A DNA stretch of 64,000 nucleotides from Sunxiuqinia sp963974515 (GTDB taxonomy: Bacteria; Bacteroidota; Bacteroidia; Bacteroidales; Prolixibacteraceae). A model generated the notes under the pieces. That model worked only from the letters and a program-made list of their open reading frames with translations, searched no databases and was not told the origin of the DNA. The translations under genes and the position numbers were made by a program. Of the stretch, positions 24,669 through 33,664 are shown piece after piece; position 1 is the first letter of the stretch; every line of letters begins with the position of its first letter. The DNA lies in NCBI RefSeq assembly GCF_963974515.1, contig NZ_CAXBDD010000009.1:1-64000 (forward strand). The letters run 5' to 3'.

Positions 24669-26282
24669 TTATCTTATTTTGAAGCTAATTGGTGACAACT
24701 GCCGGTCAGTTCCATCATCACCACGAGCCATAATGTTATCAATGTAAATAATACTACCGACTGTCAGGGTATTGAATTGTCTGGTCTGATCAGTCGTAAA
24801 TCGATTTGAAGTGGATGACCAGGTGTTGGTATATCCTCCGGCTCCGGTAAAAGTAATGTCGAATTGGGTCACCGTAAACTTCAAGTCAAAATCAAAATCG
24901 ATTAAGGCGGCAAAGATTCCATCTTCCGCCAGGAGATCTTCTTTTCGGATGACACCGCTGGTTTGTCCGGCGATGGTTGCCACGGGATCAGGCACTTGTT
25001 TTACCCGAAAGACCATGGAACCCATTGAGCGCATTTGTCCACCAATGTTCGCGTTTACAGTCACTTTTGTGTTACGTCCATTGATGTCTTCAGCCGTTGG
25101 AAAAACCAAGTAGTCTTTTCCGTCTTGCTGAATCTTCCCGTTGGTAACAGTTACTTGCAAATCTTCGGAAGGAACGCCGGGAACCGAGACGCTAACCGGG
25201 TTGGGAACGCCCATGTAGAATACGTTCATTTTCGTAGGCGAAATGGTTACCGAAGGTTCGCTGACGATGTATTCTTCTTCAAAAGGGTAGGAGTTAAAGC
25301 CTCCCTCTGGCGTTTTGTATTTGATGATTCCACCCCATTTGTATGTTCCGGCCGAAGTCGCGGGTACTTCATATATTCCTTTCCCATCCACAATATTCAG
25401 CGGCCTGTCATTTACTAGAATGATGGGTTGCTGTGTCGTGTCTTCTGCGGCTAAAAATACTTCGGCACGGTAAACATCCCCTTCAAGTACATACGATGTT
25501 TTTGCAATTACCCGTGCGCCAAGCTTGTTGAACTTGAACGAACTGGCATCAATCTGGCTGTAGAGATAGGTCAAAATGTTGGATTCGGCATTTTGAACAT
25601 CAATCTGGATTTTCGATAAAAGAGCAATTACGGCAATTAATGGTTTATTGTCGAAGTGTTGAATTTCCCAGGTTTTTTTTTCTGCACCGTCTTTTAGCCG
25701 CACTTTGGGATCAGAAGTATCTAATTCTTGCTCAATCGACTTGCGAACGGGCGAATCTTCCTCAAGAAAGGACAGGAAAGCCCCCTTTAATTCGTCGATA
25801 TCAGTTTTCAGGTCTTCTGCTTTCTTCATCCTGATCATGACTTCGGAAGGAATGTTCAGCTCGTCATCTTTCTTAATGACGATCGTATCTCCCTTGGTAT
25901 TGACCATGAATGATTTGTTGCTTAGGTTAACCGATTCTCCTTCTTCTGTCAGGTTTGTACCACCTGATTTCATGATAATCTCTTCCTTCAGATCCGTAAT
26001 TTTATTGGTCAAACCATCGGTAAGTGCTTTAACCCGGTCGGCTTTATCTTTCCATTCTTGCACTTTGGCCGGATTTTCTTCATATGCCTGGGCAAAGGAT
26101 GCATAAAGTTGGTTATTTTTTGAGTCAACACTTTTGAGTGTCTGCATTAAGCTTGAATCAACCACTCGGAAGGCATCTAACACTTCGGATGCAACATTTA
26201 GTGCCATCATTGCGAGCAGCACTAAGTACATCATGTTGATCATCTTCTGTCGTGGAGTTTCCGGACAATTCTTGGTTCCCAT
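24669..26282 (-). CDS. gldM: T9SS motor protein GldM/PorM
   Basis: A 537-residue protein. It opens with CPETPRQKMINMMYLVLLA, seen here as the segment RQKMINMMYLVLLAMMAL, the single inner-membrane helix that inserts into the GldL core. A long periplasmic helical region (to about residue 225) is followed by several beta domains, for example YVLEGDVYRAEVFLAA, VTISPTKMNVFYMGVPNPV and a C-terminal VGSIIYIDNIMARG domain. GldL and GldM form the proton-driven motor for T9SS and gliding, with GldM reaching the outer-membrane ring. It starts 22 bases after gldL and is 2 bases from gldN. Confidence 0.96.
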   Translation of the reverse strand: MGTKNCPETPRQKMINMMYLVLLAMMALNVASEVLDAFRVVDSSLMQTLKSVDSKNNQLYASFAQAYEENPAKVQEWKDKADRVKALTDGLTNKITDLKEEIIMKSGGTNLTEEGESVNLSNKSFMVNTKGDTIVIKKDDELNIPSEVMIRMKKAEDLKTDIDELKGAFLSFLEEDSPVRKSIEQELDTSDPKVRLKDGAEKKTWEIQHFDNKPLIAVIALLSKIQIDVQNAESNILTYLYSQIDASSFKFNKLGARVIAKTSYVLEGDVYRAEVFLAAEDTTQQPIILVNDRPLNIVDGKGIYEVPATSAGTYKWGGIIKYKTPEGGFNSYPFEEEYIVSEPSVTISPTKMNVFYMGVPNPVSVSVPGVPSEDLQVTVTNGKIQQDGKDYLVFPTAEDINGRNTKVTVNANIGGQMRSMGSMVFRVKQVPDPVATIAGQTSGVIRKEDLLAEDGIFAALIDFDFDLKFTVTQFDITFTGAGGYTNTWSSTSNRFTTDQTRQFNTLTVGSIIYIDNIMARGDDGTDRQLSPISFKIR

Positions 26283-26304
26283 ATGCTAATGAGCTTATCG
26301 GTTT

Positions 26305-27276
26305 TTATTTATTTTTATAGTTCATTGCTCCCAGCATATTGCCATAAATGGAGTTTAGGGCTTCCAGGTGTTTATTCAGTTCTTCAGCGTTGTTCTTGTA
26401 TTTCTTTATTTCTTCTGTAGATGAGGCGATCATTTCATTCATTTGGGCCATTTCTTTAAAGAAATTTTGCGAAGACTGGAGTTGTTGGTTCGTTTCTCTG
26501 AGCTGACTTTCGTAAGATGAGTTTAACGATTCGAGGTTTTTATTCAGCTTCGAAAGATTGTCTCCATAACTGGCCGAGCTTTTGCTTAACTCTTCCATGC
26601 CCGAGTCAATGGTTCCTGCTACTTTTTGGTACGAAGAAGCCAATTTGTTGCTTGCTTGTGCCAGTTGATTGGTAAATTCTTCTCCGGAAGTAGCCAGCTT
26701 GTTGAGCATTTGATTTCCGTTTTCTGAAAGGTTTTTGGCTGTTGTCGCGTAGGAACTCACCAGGTGACTCACCGACTCATTGATTTGGTGGTTGGCTTGG
26801 TTACTGATTTCTGAAAAGGTATTCATCGATTCGGAAGCCGAGGTCAGATTTTTTACATACATGTCCGTAGCTAGCGTTGCTGTGCTGATGTCGCTGATAC
26901 TTGAGGCTGTATTGCTCAAATCGGTCAGCCCTTTAGTCACCTTGTTGATCAACTCAGGAGAGATATCTGCTTTTTGAAATAAGTCGCCAAACCCGTTTTT
27001 GGATTCTTCCATATACTGATCTTCCTCCAGCACATAATCTTCTTTCAGCTGCGGATATACCTTCTCCCAATGGGGCATCTCCATCGGTGGTTCGAAGGCT
27101 GAAATGAGAAAGATAAATGCTTCAGTGGTCAGCCCAATAATCAGGATTGGTCCCGAGTAGGGCCAATGTTGAAGTTTGAATAATGCACCCAGCAAGACGA
27201 CTGAGGCTCCCAGGTTATAAACATAGCCTGTAAATACTTTCCAACGTTTACTTTGTATTATTTCACCGATGTTCAT
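26305..27276 (-). CDS. gldL: T9SS motor protein GldL/PorL
   Basis: A 323-residue inner-membrane protein. Two N-terminal membrane helices (about residues 15-36 and 42-62) carry the family text KVFTGYVYNLGASVVLLG, LFKLQHWPYSG and TEAFIFLISAFEPP. The Glu in TTEAF is the membrane-embedded acidic residue implicated in proton flow. The rest is a long Ser/Asn-rich helical cytoplasmic tail, close in length to PorL of Porphyromonas and longer than GldL of Flavobacterium. It lies between gldK and gldM, 21 bases after gldK. Confidence 0.96.
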   Translation of the reverse strand: MNIGEIIQSKRWKVFTGYVYNLGASVVLLGALFKLQHWPYSGPILIIGLTTEAFIFLISAFEPPMEMPHWEKVYPQLKEDYVLEEDQYMEESKNGFGDLFQKADISPELINKVTKGLTDLSNTASSISDISTATLATDMYVKNLTSASESMNTFSEISNQANHQINESVSHLVSSYATTAKNLSENGNQMLNKLATSGEEFTNQLAQASNKLASSYQKVAGTIDSGMEELSKSSASYGDNLSKLNKNLESLNSSYESQLRETNQQLQSSQNFFKEMAQMNEMIASSTEEIKKYKNNAEELNKHLEALNSIYGNMLGAMNYKNK

Positions 27277-27297
27277 TTTTTCAGAATTAAGGTTCGA

Positions 27298-28635
27298 CTA
27301 AAATTCATTACCAAAAGAGGATCTAACACAACGAAATCCGATATATGATTTTGCGGTATCTTGATATTCAAAACTCCGCGTTGAAACTTGTAAATAGGGA
27401 GCAATGTCTTTCCATGAGCCTCCGCGTATGACTTTGCGTTTCATTACCGGAGGGTCGTTGGGACGGGCATTGTACTCGAAATTTGGGTTGAAATCATTAA
27501 CATACATGTAGGCCGATTCATCGTAGGCGGAGATGGTCCATTCAGCGACGTTGCCTGCCATGTCGTAAAGCCCAAAACCATTGGGATCGTAGTTTCCAAC
27601 TTTGAGGGTAACGAGCCCCTCATCTTCTACATAGTTTCCACGAAGGGGCTTAAAGTTGGCCAAAAATCGGCCTTCATCATCACGGGTATAATACCCCCCC
27701 CATGGATACATGGAAATATCTTTATCGCCTCGTGCAGCATACTCCCATTCAACTTCGGTAGGCAGCCGATAATCCTGGATTTCAGGCTCCCGGTGACTTG
27801 TCAGATAGTCGTTGTGCAATTTGGTTCTCCAATGGCAAAAGGCTTTTGCTTGTTGCCAGGTAACCCCCACAACAGGATAATCGTCAAATCCCGGATGCCA
27901 AAAATATTTGGTTGTCCAAGGTTCGTTATAGGCATAGGTGTAATCGCGAATCCAAACCAGCGTGTCAGGATAAACATTGGCCGTTTCGCCGAAAATAAAC
28001 GATGATCGGTTTTCGATTGGCCGCTCCTCACCATCCTGATCAATTATAGTACCTTCGTAGCTTTCGGTTTCATAATTGTACCGGTTGGCACCTTTGGCTG
28101 CCTGCTGATAATCAATCCAATAATAGGTGTAGAAAAGTTTTCTGGAATCGATTTCCTTTTTACCAAAGAACCGCTCATTACTAGGAATGTACATGGGTTC
28201 CAAAGCATCCATATAGTCGGGATCATCCCATTCCAGTCGTTCATCCCAGTTTATTCTTGGCGGATCGATGATGTTGCCATCACGATCTTCGCTAATCATG
28301 AATTCCGGATATTGTTCCCCTACCAATGTGCGCGCAATGGAATCGCGCACCCAATTGACGAACTGCCGATACTCATTGTTGGTGATTTCCGTGTCATCCA
28401 TCCAAAAAGCATCAACCGATACCGTCTTGGTTGGGGTCGACGACCAGGTTGGATCTTCATCATTCGGACCAATATTCACGCTTCCACGATGGACAAAGGT
28501 CATTCCATAAGGGGCAGGTTCGAACCATTTGCCCCTTCCCTGAACTCCGGTCAGCTCTCCACTGCCGGATTTGCCGCAACTGGACAAGGCCAAAATTGTT
28601 GCGAGGATCAATCCTGAAGAAAATATTTTTTTCAT
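27298..28635 (-). CDS. gldK: T9SS ring lipoprotein GldK/PorK
   Basis: About 445 residues from the ATG at 28635; an in-frame ATG at 28656 would add seven residues (MKAIRVA) before the signal peptide, and both are possible. The lipobox is LALSSC. The FGE-sulfatase fold shows GMTFVHRGSVNIGPND, VDAFWMDDTEITNNEYRQF, YPVVGVTWQQAKAFCHW, YRLPTEVEWEYAARGD, GLYDMAGNVAEW and KVIRGGSWKD. GldK and GldN form the ring under the outer membrane. The gene lies just after porP with a gap of about 10-30 bases. Confidence 0.95.
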   Translation of the reverse strand: MKKIFSSGLILATILALSSCGKSGSGELTGVQGRGKWFEPAPYGMTFVHRGSVNIGPNDEDPTWSSTPTKTVSVDAFWMDDTEITNNEYRQFVNWVRDSIARTLVGEQYPEFMISEDRDGNIIDPPRINWDERLEWDDPDYMDALEPMYIPSNERFFGKKEIDSRKLFYTYYWIDYQQAAKGANRYNYETESYEGTIIDQDGEERPIENRSSFIFGETANVYPDTLVWIRDYTYAYNEPWTTKYFWHPGFDDYPVVGVTWQQAKAFCHWRTKLHNDYLTSHREPEIQDYRLPTEVEWEYAARGDKDISMYPWGGYYTRDDEGRFLANFKPLRGNYVEDEGLVTLKVGNYDPNGFGLYDMAGNVAEWTISAYDESAYMYVNDFNPNFEYNARPNDPPVMKRKVIRGGSWKDIAPYLQVSTRSFEYQDTAKSYIGFRCVRSSFGNEF

Positions 28636-28665
28636 AGCTACGCGTATTGCTTTCATAAGTTTAGC

Positions 28666-29610
28666 TTATAAAAATCGGATACTTTTATATTTTTTTAATC
28701 TACCCTTCCCAAAATCAACAGCATATCGCAGGAATATTTCCTGCGATCCGTATCCATATCGCCCCAGGGCAGAGGTCGTGATATCATAGGCCAAGCCTAT
28801 ATTCAGGCCATTGAGCATTTCAACGCCAACTAAAATGGCAATCGCATCATCTAACCGATAGCTTAGTCCCCCAGAGAACCGTTCGTTATAAACCAAACCC
28901 ATCGTAAAATCGATTTGGGTGCTGGCCAAATCCGATTTTGCATAGATCGCTGGTCGCAACTCAAATAACGGGTTAGAGAGGCTAATATTGTATCCGCCAG
29001 ACAAATAATAGTGCCTCACAAAAAACGTATAAGCCAAATCAGAAAAGTCAATTTTGGCCTCATTTAAATGGGTGACAGAAATGCCTGCAAAATAATTATT
29101 TGATTTTAAAAATAGACCAAATCCTACATCCAGCGCTAACTGGCTTACTTCACCGTCCGGAATAAGCCGGTCGGATCCGGGAGGTGTGGTGTAATCGGTT
29201 TGTGGAACTACCCAATCACCATTAATGGCCTTGTTAAATGCTCCAAAAGAAGCACCAATACCGAGATCTCCGATGCTGGTTGTTGTATGGTAAGCATAGT
29301 TTAGATTGACTAAAACATTCTTTTCATATCCCAGTTCATCACTGATGATATTCAATCCTACCCCACTTGTTCCGCCAAATATGTTAGCAGTAGTCTCCAC
29401 GCTGAATAACAGTGTTTTGGGAGCTCCATCGAAGCCACTCCATTGATATCTGTTCAATATTAATCCAGTTATTGCATCATTACTTCCAGCAAAGCCCGGG
29501 TTCACCAACAACTGAGTTTCACGGTTGAAACTGAACTGAGGGTCTTGCTGCCCGTATGCGGCTAAGGTAATGAATATTGATAAAAATAAAAAGTAAAATA
29601 TTTTTTTCAT
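28666..29610 (-). CDS. porP: T9SS outer-membrane protein PorP/SprF
   Basis: A 314-residue beta-barrel protein with a signal peptide (IFITLAAYG) and the family opening QQDPQFSFNRETQLLVNPGFAGS. The rest is amphipathic beta-strand sequence (NLNYAYHTTTSIGDLGIG, GLSYRLDDAIAILVGVEM) and ends with strands containing LGRYGYGSQEIFLRY. PorP/SprF family members work with secretion or adhesin delivery by T9SS and anchor PorE-type partners. It is the first gene of the operon porP-gldK-gldL-gldM-gldN, the classic order in Bacteroidia. Confidence 0.93.
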   Translation of the reverse strand: MKKIFYFLFLSIFITLAAYGQQDPQFSFNRETQLLVNPGFAGSNDAITGLILNRYQWSGFDGAPKTLLFSVETTANIFGGTSGVGLNIISDELGYEKNVLVNLNYAYHTTTSIGDLGIGASFGAFNKAINGDWVVPQTDYTTPPGSDRLIPDGEVSQLALDVGFGLFLKSNNYFAGISVTHLNEAKIDFSDLAYTFFVRHYYLSGGYNISLSNPLFELRPAIYAKSDLASTQIDFTMGLVYNERFSGGLSYRLDDAIAILVGVEMLNGLNIGLAYDITTSALGRYGYGSQEIFLRYAVDFGKGRLKKYKSIRFL

Positions 29611-29720
29611 AAATTGGCTGTTACTGCCGTGTTTTCAGGCCAAAGTAAGCGAAAATAATAATTTCTCCCTTCCGTTTTATTAAACGTTTTGTCATGTTTT
29701 TCAACGGATTCCGTCATTTT

Positions 29721-30875
29721 TTATTTTACCAGCCGGTTTAATTTGCGAATGTTCCGCCACCAACGATCCGGTATTTCGTTTTGTGCCGCCATACGGTAAT
29801 CTTCCTCGGTGCACGAGATAATATGCTCTTTGGTCTCTTCTTCGTCCGCAATTTTCATCCACCAACGTCCTGTTTTTTGACTTTGGTAAAACGTTAGTGG
29901 TAAGTCAATATCATCGATTTCAAGTAAAAATTCGTTGAAGTTCTCGTTGTTGCCTCCGGGTGCTTCACTTTTTTTGAAGTAAAAGCCTTCCAGGAAATGC
30001 CAGATTACCTGTGCCATCAGTTTGCTGCTCAGATCCTCACGATCCAGTCGGGGGATCAGGTTGAAAAATCCAGCCACTTTTAGCTGATCGGCCATGCCCG
30101 CATAGTGTCCAATTTGGCAAGCCTCTTCAGCATATAAGCCATTTGGTGAGCCAAAATACTGTCCCGGAGCCTCCAGCAGCCTGATGGCATTGATGTCGAA
30201 GCTAAGCACATCCGCATCACGCAGGTAGGGTTCAATATTGTTCATATCATACCGGATCTCGCCCAGTCGCTTCACTTCGGCCCCAAGTTCGTAACTGTGG
30301 TCCAGCTCAAGGCCATCCACAAAATAGTTCTGGTAACCTAAAATGGTTTGCGCATAAAGATTTGGTTGTTTTTCAATGATAAAATTCAGATAGGTTTCTG
30401 AATTTATGGACTTTACTCCTTTTTTGAAATCAAATTTTGGATCGATGTTGGCCAGGTTAAAGAGATTTTCTTCAAAGGCCTTGGTAATCCCAAAAGTCAA
30501 GTCTTGGCTGCCGCCCAGCACAACAACGGTTTTGCCTTGCTCTACCAAGCTGCTGCATACGTCGCGCAATGCAAAATAGGTGTCGTTAACCGTTTTTCCC
30601 ACTTTGATGTTGCCTAAATCCAGCACCTTAAAGCGGGGCGAAATGCGATTTAAATTGTAGAGATGCTGCCTGATTTTGTTCGGCGCCTTGGCGCTGCCCC
30701 GGATTACGGCGTTACGGTCTTCTTCAACTCCAACAAGCACTAGCTCTGCTTTATCGAGAGGTAGTTTGAGCTGGTTCTTTTCAAGAACCGTTCCCAAACT
30801 GAATTTTGCCTGTGTCCAGGGCGTAAGTTTAAATTTCGAGAAATCAACCGGTTTCAGATAAAGCTTCGTGTCCAT
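29721..30875 (-). CDS. Arginase/formiminoglutamase-fold protein with altered metal ligands
   Basis: A 384-residue ureohydrolase-fold protein: VLVGVEEDRNAVIRGSAKAPNKIR, VVVLGGSQDLTFGI, LANIDPKFDFK and VLSFDINAIRLLEAPGQYF align with the four metal-binding stretches of arginases. The ligands differ. The family GGxHD reads GGSQD (His to Gln), DAHxD reads DPKFD (His to Lys), and SxDxDxxDP reads SFDINAIR (the second and third Asp lost). Binuclear Mn catalysis is therefore doubtful. About 100 extra C-terminal residues follow. It lies between topA and the T9SS operon, behind a terminator. It may be structural or regulatory; annotation as formimidoylglutamase would be risky. Confidence 0.8.
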   Translation of the reverse strand: MDTKLYLKPVDFSKFKLTPWTQAKFSLGTVLEKNQLKLPLDKAELVLVGVEEDRNAVIRGSAKAPNKIRQHLYNLNRISPRFKVLDLGNIKVGKTVNDTYFALRDVCSSLVEQGKTVVVLGGSQDLTFGITKAFEENLFNLANIDPKFDFKKGVKSINSETYLNFIIEKQPNLYAQTILGYQNYFVDGLELDHSYELGAEVKRLGEIRYDMNNIEPYLRDADVLSFDINAIRLLEAPGQYFGSPNGLYAEEACQIGHYAGMADQLKVAGFFNLIPRLDREDLSSKLMAQVIWHFLEGFYFKKSEAPGGNNENFNEFLLEIDDIDLPLTFYQSQKTGRWWMKIADEEETKEHIISCTEEDYRMAAQNEIPDRWWRNIRKLNRLVK

Positions 30876-30987
30876 TCGCTAAGTGCTGTGCTGTGATTAT
30901 AGTCGTATTTCAAGTTTCAAAACTTTTTTGTATCAGCCAAGACCTTTGTGAATAACAAAATAGCCAATGACCTAAAGTTTTGCCCGG

Positions 30988-31030
30988 ATGAAAATAAATA
31001 AAAAAGGCAAACATTATGAGGTTTGCCTTT
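30988..31030 (-). terminator. Terminator of topA
   Basis: A perfect 10-bp stem, AAAGGCAAAC with GTTTGCCTTT (31003-31012 and 31021-31030), and an 8-base loop. On the minus strand it is followed by TTTTTTATTTATTTTC. It separates topA from the arginase-fold gene. Confidence 0.85.
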
Positions 31031-31035
31031 GGATA

Positions 31036-33360
31036 TTATTTTTTCTTTTTTCTTTTCGGCTTCGGACCTTCTGCAATGATCTTCATACAGTCCTCGAGTG
31101 AAAGATTCTCAGCCTCGGTTCCTTTTGCGATTTTGTAGTTTTTCTTTTTATACGAGATGTAAGGTCCCCACCGTCCATTCAGGATGCGAAGCTCGGGCTC
31201 CTCGTCAAAGGTTTTGATCAGAGCTTTGCGATCTTTCTCACGCTTGGCTTCAATCAGTTCAATGGCACGATCCAGCTTAATGGTATAAGGATCGTCTACA
31301 TCTTTTTCAAGCGATACAAATTTGTTGTCATGGCGGATATACGGTCCAAAGCGACCAATGGCAACGCTCACTTTTTTGTCTTCGTATTCACCCAGGTCAC
31401 GCGGGAGTTTAAACAAGTCCAAGGCCTCTTCCAAGGTGATGGTTTCCAGGTGTTGCCCGCTGCGAAGGCTGGCAAATTGCGGTTTTTCGCCTTCTTCGGT
31501 GGTTTCGCCCAGTTGTGCCAGTGGGCCATAACGGCCAATTTTAACCGAAATTGGTTTCCCGGTTTTCGGATCATCTCCCAAAATGCGTTCGCCATTGGTG
31601 CGCTCCGAAACTTCCAGAGCGTTTTCCACATTCTCGTGAAATGGCTTGTAGAATTCATCAATCACATCGCTCCACACGCGGGTTCCGTCAGCCACTTCGT
31701 CAAATTCAACTTCAACCTTTGCTGTAAACCGGTAGTCCATGATTTTGTCAAAATATTTGATCAAAAAGTCATTCACAACCATGCCAATATCGGTTGGAAA
31801 AAGCTTGGAACGCTCGGCTCCGGTGATTTCAGTTTTTACCGCTTCTTTCAATTCATTGTTGACCAGCATCATGTGAACGAATTGACGCTCAACACCCGGG
31901 CGGTCTTCCTTCACGACATAACCCCGGTTTTGAACCGTGGTAATCGTTGGTGCGTAGGTAGAGGGTCGTCCGATGCCTTGTTCTTCCAGCTTTTTTACAA
32001 GGCTGGCTTCGGTGTAGCGCGGAGGACGTTGGGTAAAGCGTTCAGTGGCTTCAACCAGTTCGGCACGCAAGGCTTGCTTTTCTTTTACCGGCGGAAGTAA
32101 ACTGGCGTTTTCGTCGGCTTCGTCTTCATTATCGGTCGATTCCATATAAACACGCAGGAAACCATCGAATTTGATCACCTCGCCGGTTGCCTGGAATAGT
32201 TCAGGACTGTTTGAAACGGCGATATTAATGGTCGTTCGTTCCAACTCGGCATCGGCCATTTGTGAGGCGATGGTGCGTTTCCAAATCAGTTCGTACAAGC
32301 GTTTTTCCTGATTCGAGCCACTCACATCTTCCTGGTCAATATAACTTGGGCGGATCGCTTCGTGCGCTTCCTGGGCACCTTTCGACTTGGTTTTGTACTG
32401 ACGTACTTTATGGTATTTTTCGCCAAGAGACTGAATAATCTTACTTTTTGCCGTATTGATAGCCAGCGATGACAGGTTGACCGAGTCGGTACGCATGTAG
32501 GTAATTTTTCCGGCTTCGTATAAGCGTTGGGCTACCGACATGGTTTGCGATACGGAAAATCCGAGTTTGCGGCTGGCTTCCTGTTGCAAGGTTGAAGTGG
32601 TGAACGGCGCTGCCGGAGTTCTTTTCGATGGCTTGGTAACAATATCGGCAATACTGAATTCGGCAGTTTTGCATTTCTCAAGAAAAGCCTGTGCTTCTTC
32701 CTTGGTTTCGAATCTTTTTTTCAGATCTGCTTTGAGTTCAACAGCATTTCCGTTTTTATCAGGCACCAGAAAAACCGCCGTTACGCGGAAGTTCGATTTG
32801 CTTTCAAAGTTCATAATCTCGCGTTCCCGCTCCACAATCAGACGCACAGCAACCGATTGAACCCGGCCTGCAGACAGTGAGGGTTTTACTTTCTTCCAGA
32901 GAACAGGCGATACTTCGAAACCCACGATGCGGTCGAGTACCCGGCGAGCTTGCTGGGCGTTCACCAGGTTTTCATCAATGGGGCGTGGATTGGCAATCGC
33001 TTTTAAGATGGCTTCTTTGGTAATTTCATGAAAGACAATCCGACGTGTTTTTTCCGGTGTCAGTTTCAGTACCTCTTTTAAATGCCAGGCAATGGCCTCT
33101 CCTTCGCGGTCCTCATCCGATGCGATCCAAACCATTTTGGCATCCTTGGACTGTTTCTTCAGCTCAGCTACAATCTTCTTTTTGTCGGGTGAGACAATGT
33201 ATTTGGGTTGATAGTTGTTTTCCATATCAATCCCAAAATCTTTTTTCTCGAGGTCTCTGATATGCCCCATGCTGGATGTAACAAAATAATCCTTCCCTAA
33301 AAATTTCTCGATTGTCTTTGCTTTGGCCGGGGACTCAACAATAACCAGATTCTCGTGCAT
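31036..33360 (-). CDS. topA: DNA topoisomerase I
   Basis: A 774-residue type IA topoisomerase that relaxes negative supercoils. The Toprim domain shows LVIVESPAKAKTI and ASDEDREGEAIAWHL, followed by LDRIVGFEVSPVLW and SLSAGRVQSVAVRL. The catalytic Tyr lies in GKITYMRTDSVNL. The C-terminal part has no cysteine zinc ribbons; instead it carries three repeats of the type IGRYGPLAQ, IGRFGPYIRHD and GRWGPYISYKKKNYK, and a Lys-rich end. An unusually strong Shine-Dalgarno sequence precedes it. Confidence 0.97.
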   Translation of the reverse strand: MHENLVIVESPAKAKTIEKFLGKDYFVTSSMGHIRDLEKKDFGIDMENNYQPKYIVSPDKKKIVAELKKQSKDAKMVWIASDEDREGEAIAWHLKEVLKLTPEKTRRIVFHEITKEAILKAIANPRPIDENLVNAQQARRVLDRIVGFEVSPVLWKKVKPSLSAGRVQSVAVRLIVEREREIMNFESKSNFRVTAVFLVPDKNGNAVELKADLKKRFETKEEAQAFLEKCKTAEFSIADIVTKPSKRTPAAPFTTSTLQQEASRKLGFSVSQTMSVAQRLYEAGKITYMRTDSVNLSSLAINTAKSKIIQSLGEKYHKVRQYKTKSKGAQEAHEAIRPSYIDQEDVSGSNQEKRLYELIWKRTIASQMADAELERTTINIAVSNSPELFQATGEVIKFDGFLRVYMESTDNEDEADENASLLPPVKEKQALRAELVEATERFTQRPPRYTEASLVKKLEEQGIGRPSTYAPTITTVQNRGYVVKEDRPGVERQFVHMMLVNNELKEAVKTEITGAERSKLFPTDIGMVVNDFLIKYFDKIMDYRFTAKVEVEFDEVADGTRVWSDVIDEFYKPFHENVENALEVSERTNGERILGDDPKTGKPISVKIGRYGPLAQLGETTEEGEKPQFASLRSGQHLETITLEEALDLFKLPRDLGEYEDKKVSVAIGRFGPYIRHDNKFVSLEKDVDDPYTIKLDRAIELIEAKREKDRKALIKTFDEEPELRILNGRWGPYISYKKKNYKIAKGTEAENLSLEDCMKIIAEGPKPKRKKKK

Positions 33361-33364
33361 AAAA

Positions 33365-33370
33365 CCTCCT
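33365..33370 (-). promoter_or_regulatory. Strong Shine-Dalgarno sequence of topA
   Basis: On the minus strand AGGAGG followed by four T and then the ATG. The spacing is tight. Most other genes in the window have no such sequence, so topA may be translated in a different way from its neighbours. Confidence 0.5.
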
Positions 33371-33632
33371 GTTTTCTAAAAATTTCTGCAAATAAAAGAA
33401 AATGCTTGACCATCTTCAAATTTTAGATGAATATTTTTAGTTTCATATTTGTTTGATAATGATTATTTTATTGCGCTTCGATGCTCATTGATAGCTTGCT
33501 GGATGAGAAAAATCAGCTTAGAAAATAAAAGTTTGGCATGAGCACGTTCTTCGCCGAATGATGATGTTAAAAAGGATTTTCCCTTCTAAACTTGTTTTCG
33601 AAGGGGAAAAATAATATTCTTATTCCTTTCGT

Positions 33633-33640
33633 TATATTTG
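33633..33640 (+). promoter_or_regulatory. Predicted -7 box of the penicillin-binding protein gene
   Basis: TATATTTG matches TAnnTTTG. The transcription start would fall near 33648, upstream of the ATG at 33665 and downstream of an alternative in-frame TTG at 33638, which supports the later start. Confidence 0.55.
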
Positions 33641-33664
33641 CCCCAAACTTTCTTAAAACACCAC

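Noticed and set aside
31330..32100. 256-codon plus-strand frame opposite topA
   Set aside because: It is antisense to a fully conserved topA and rich in Phe/His from the complementary codons.
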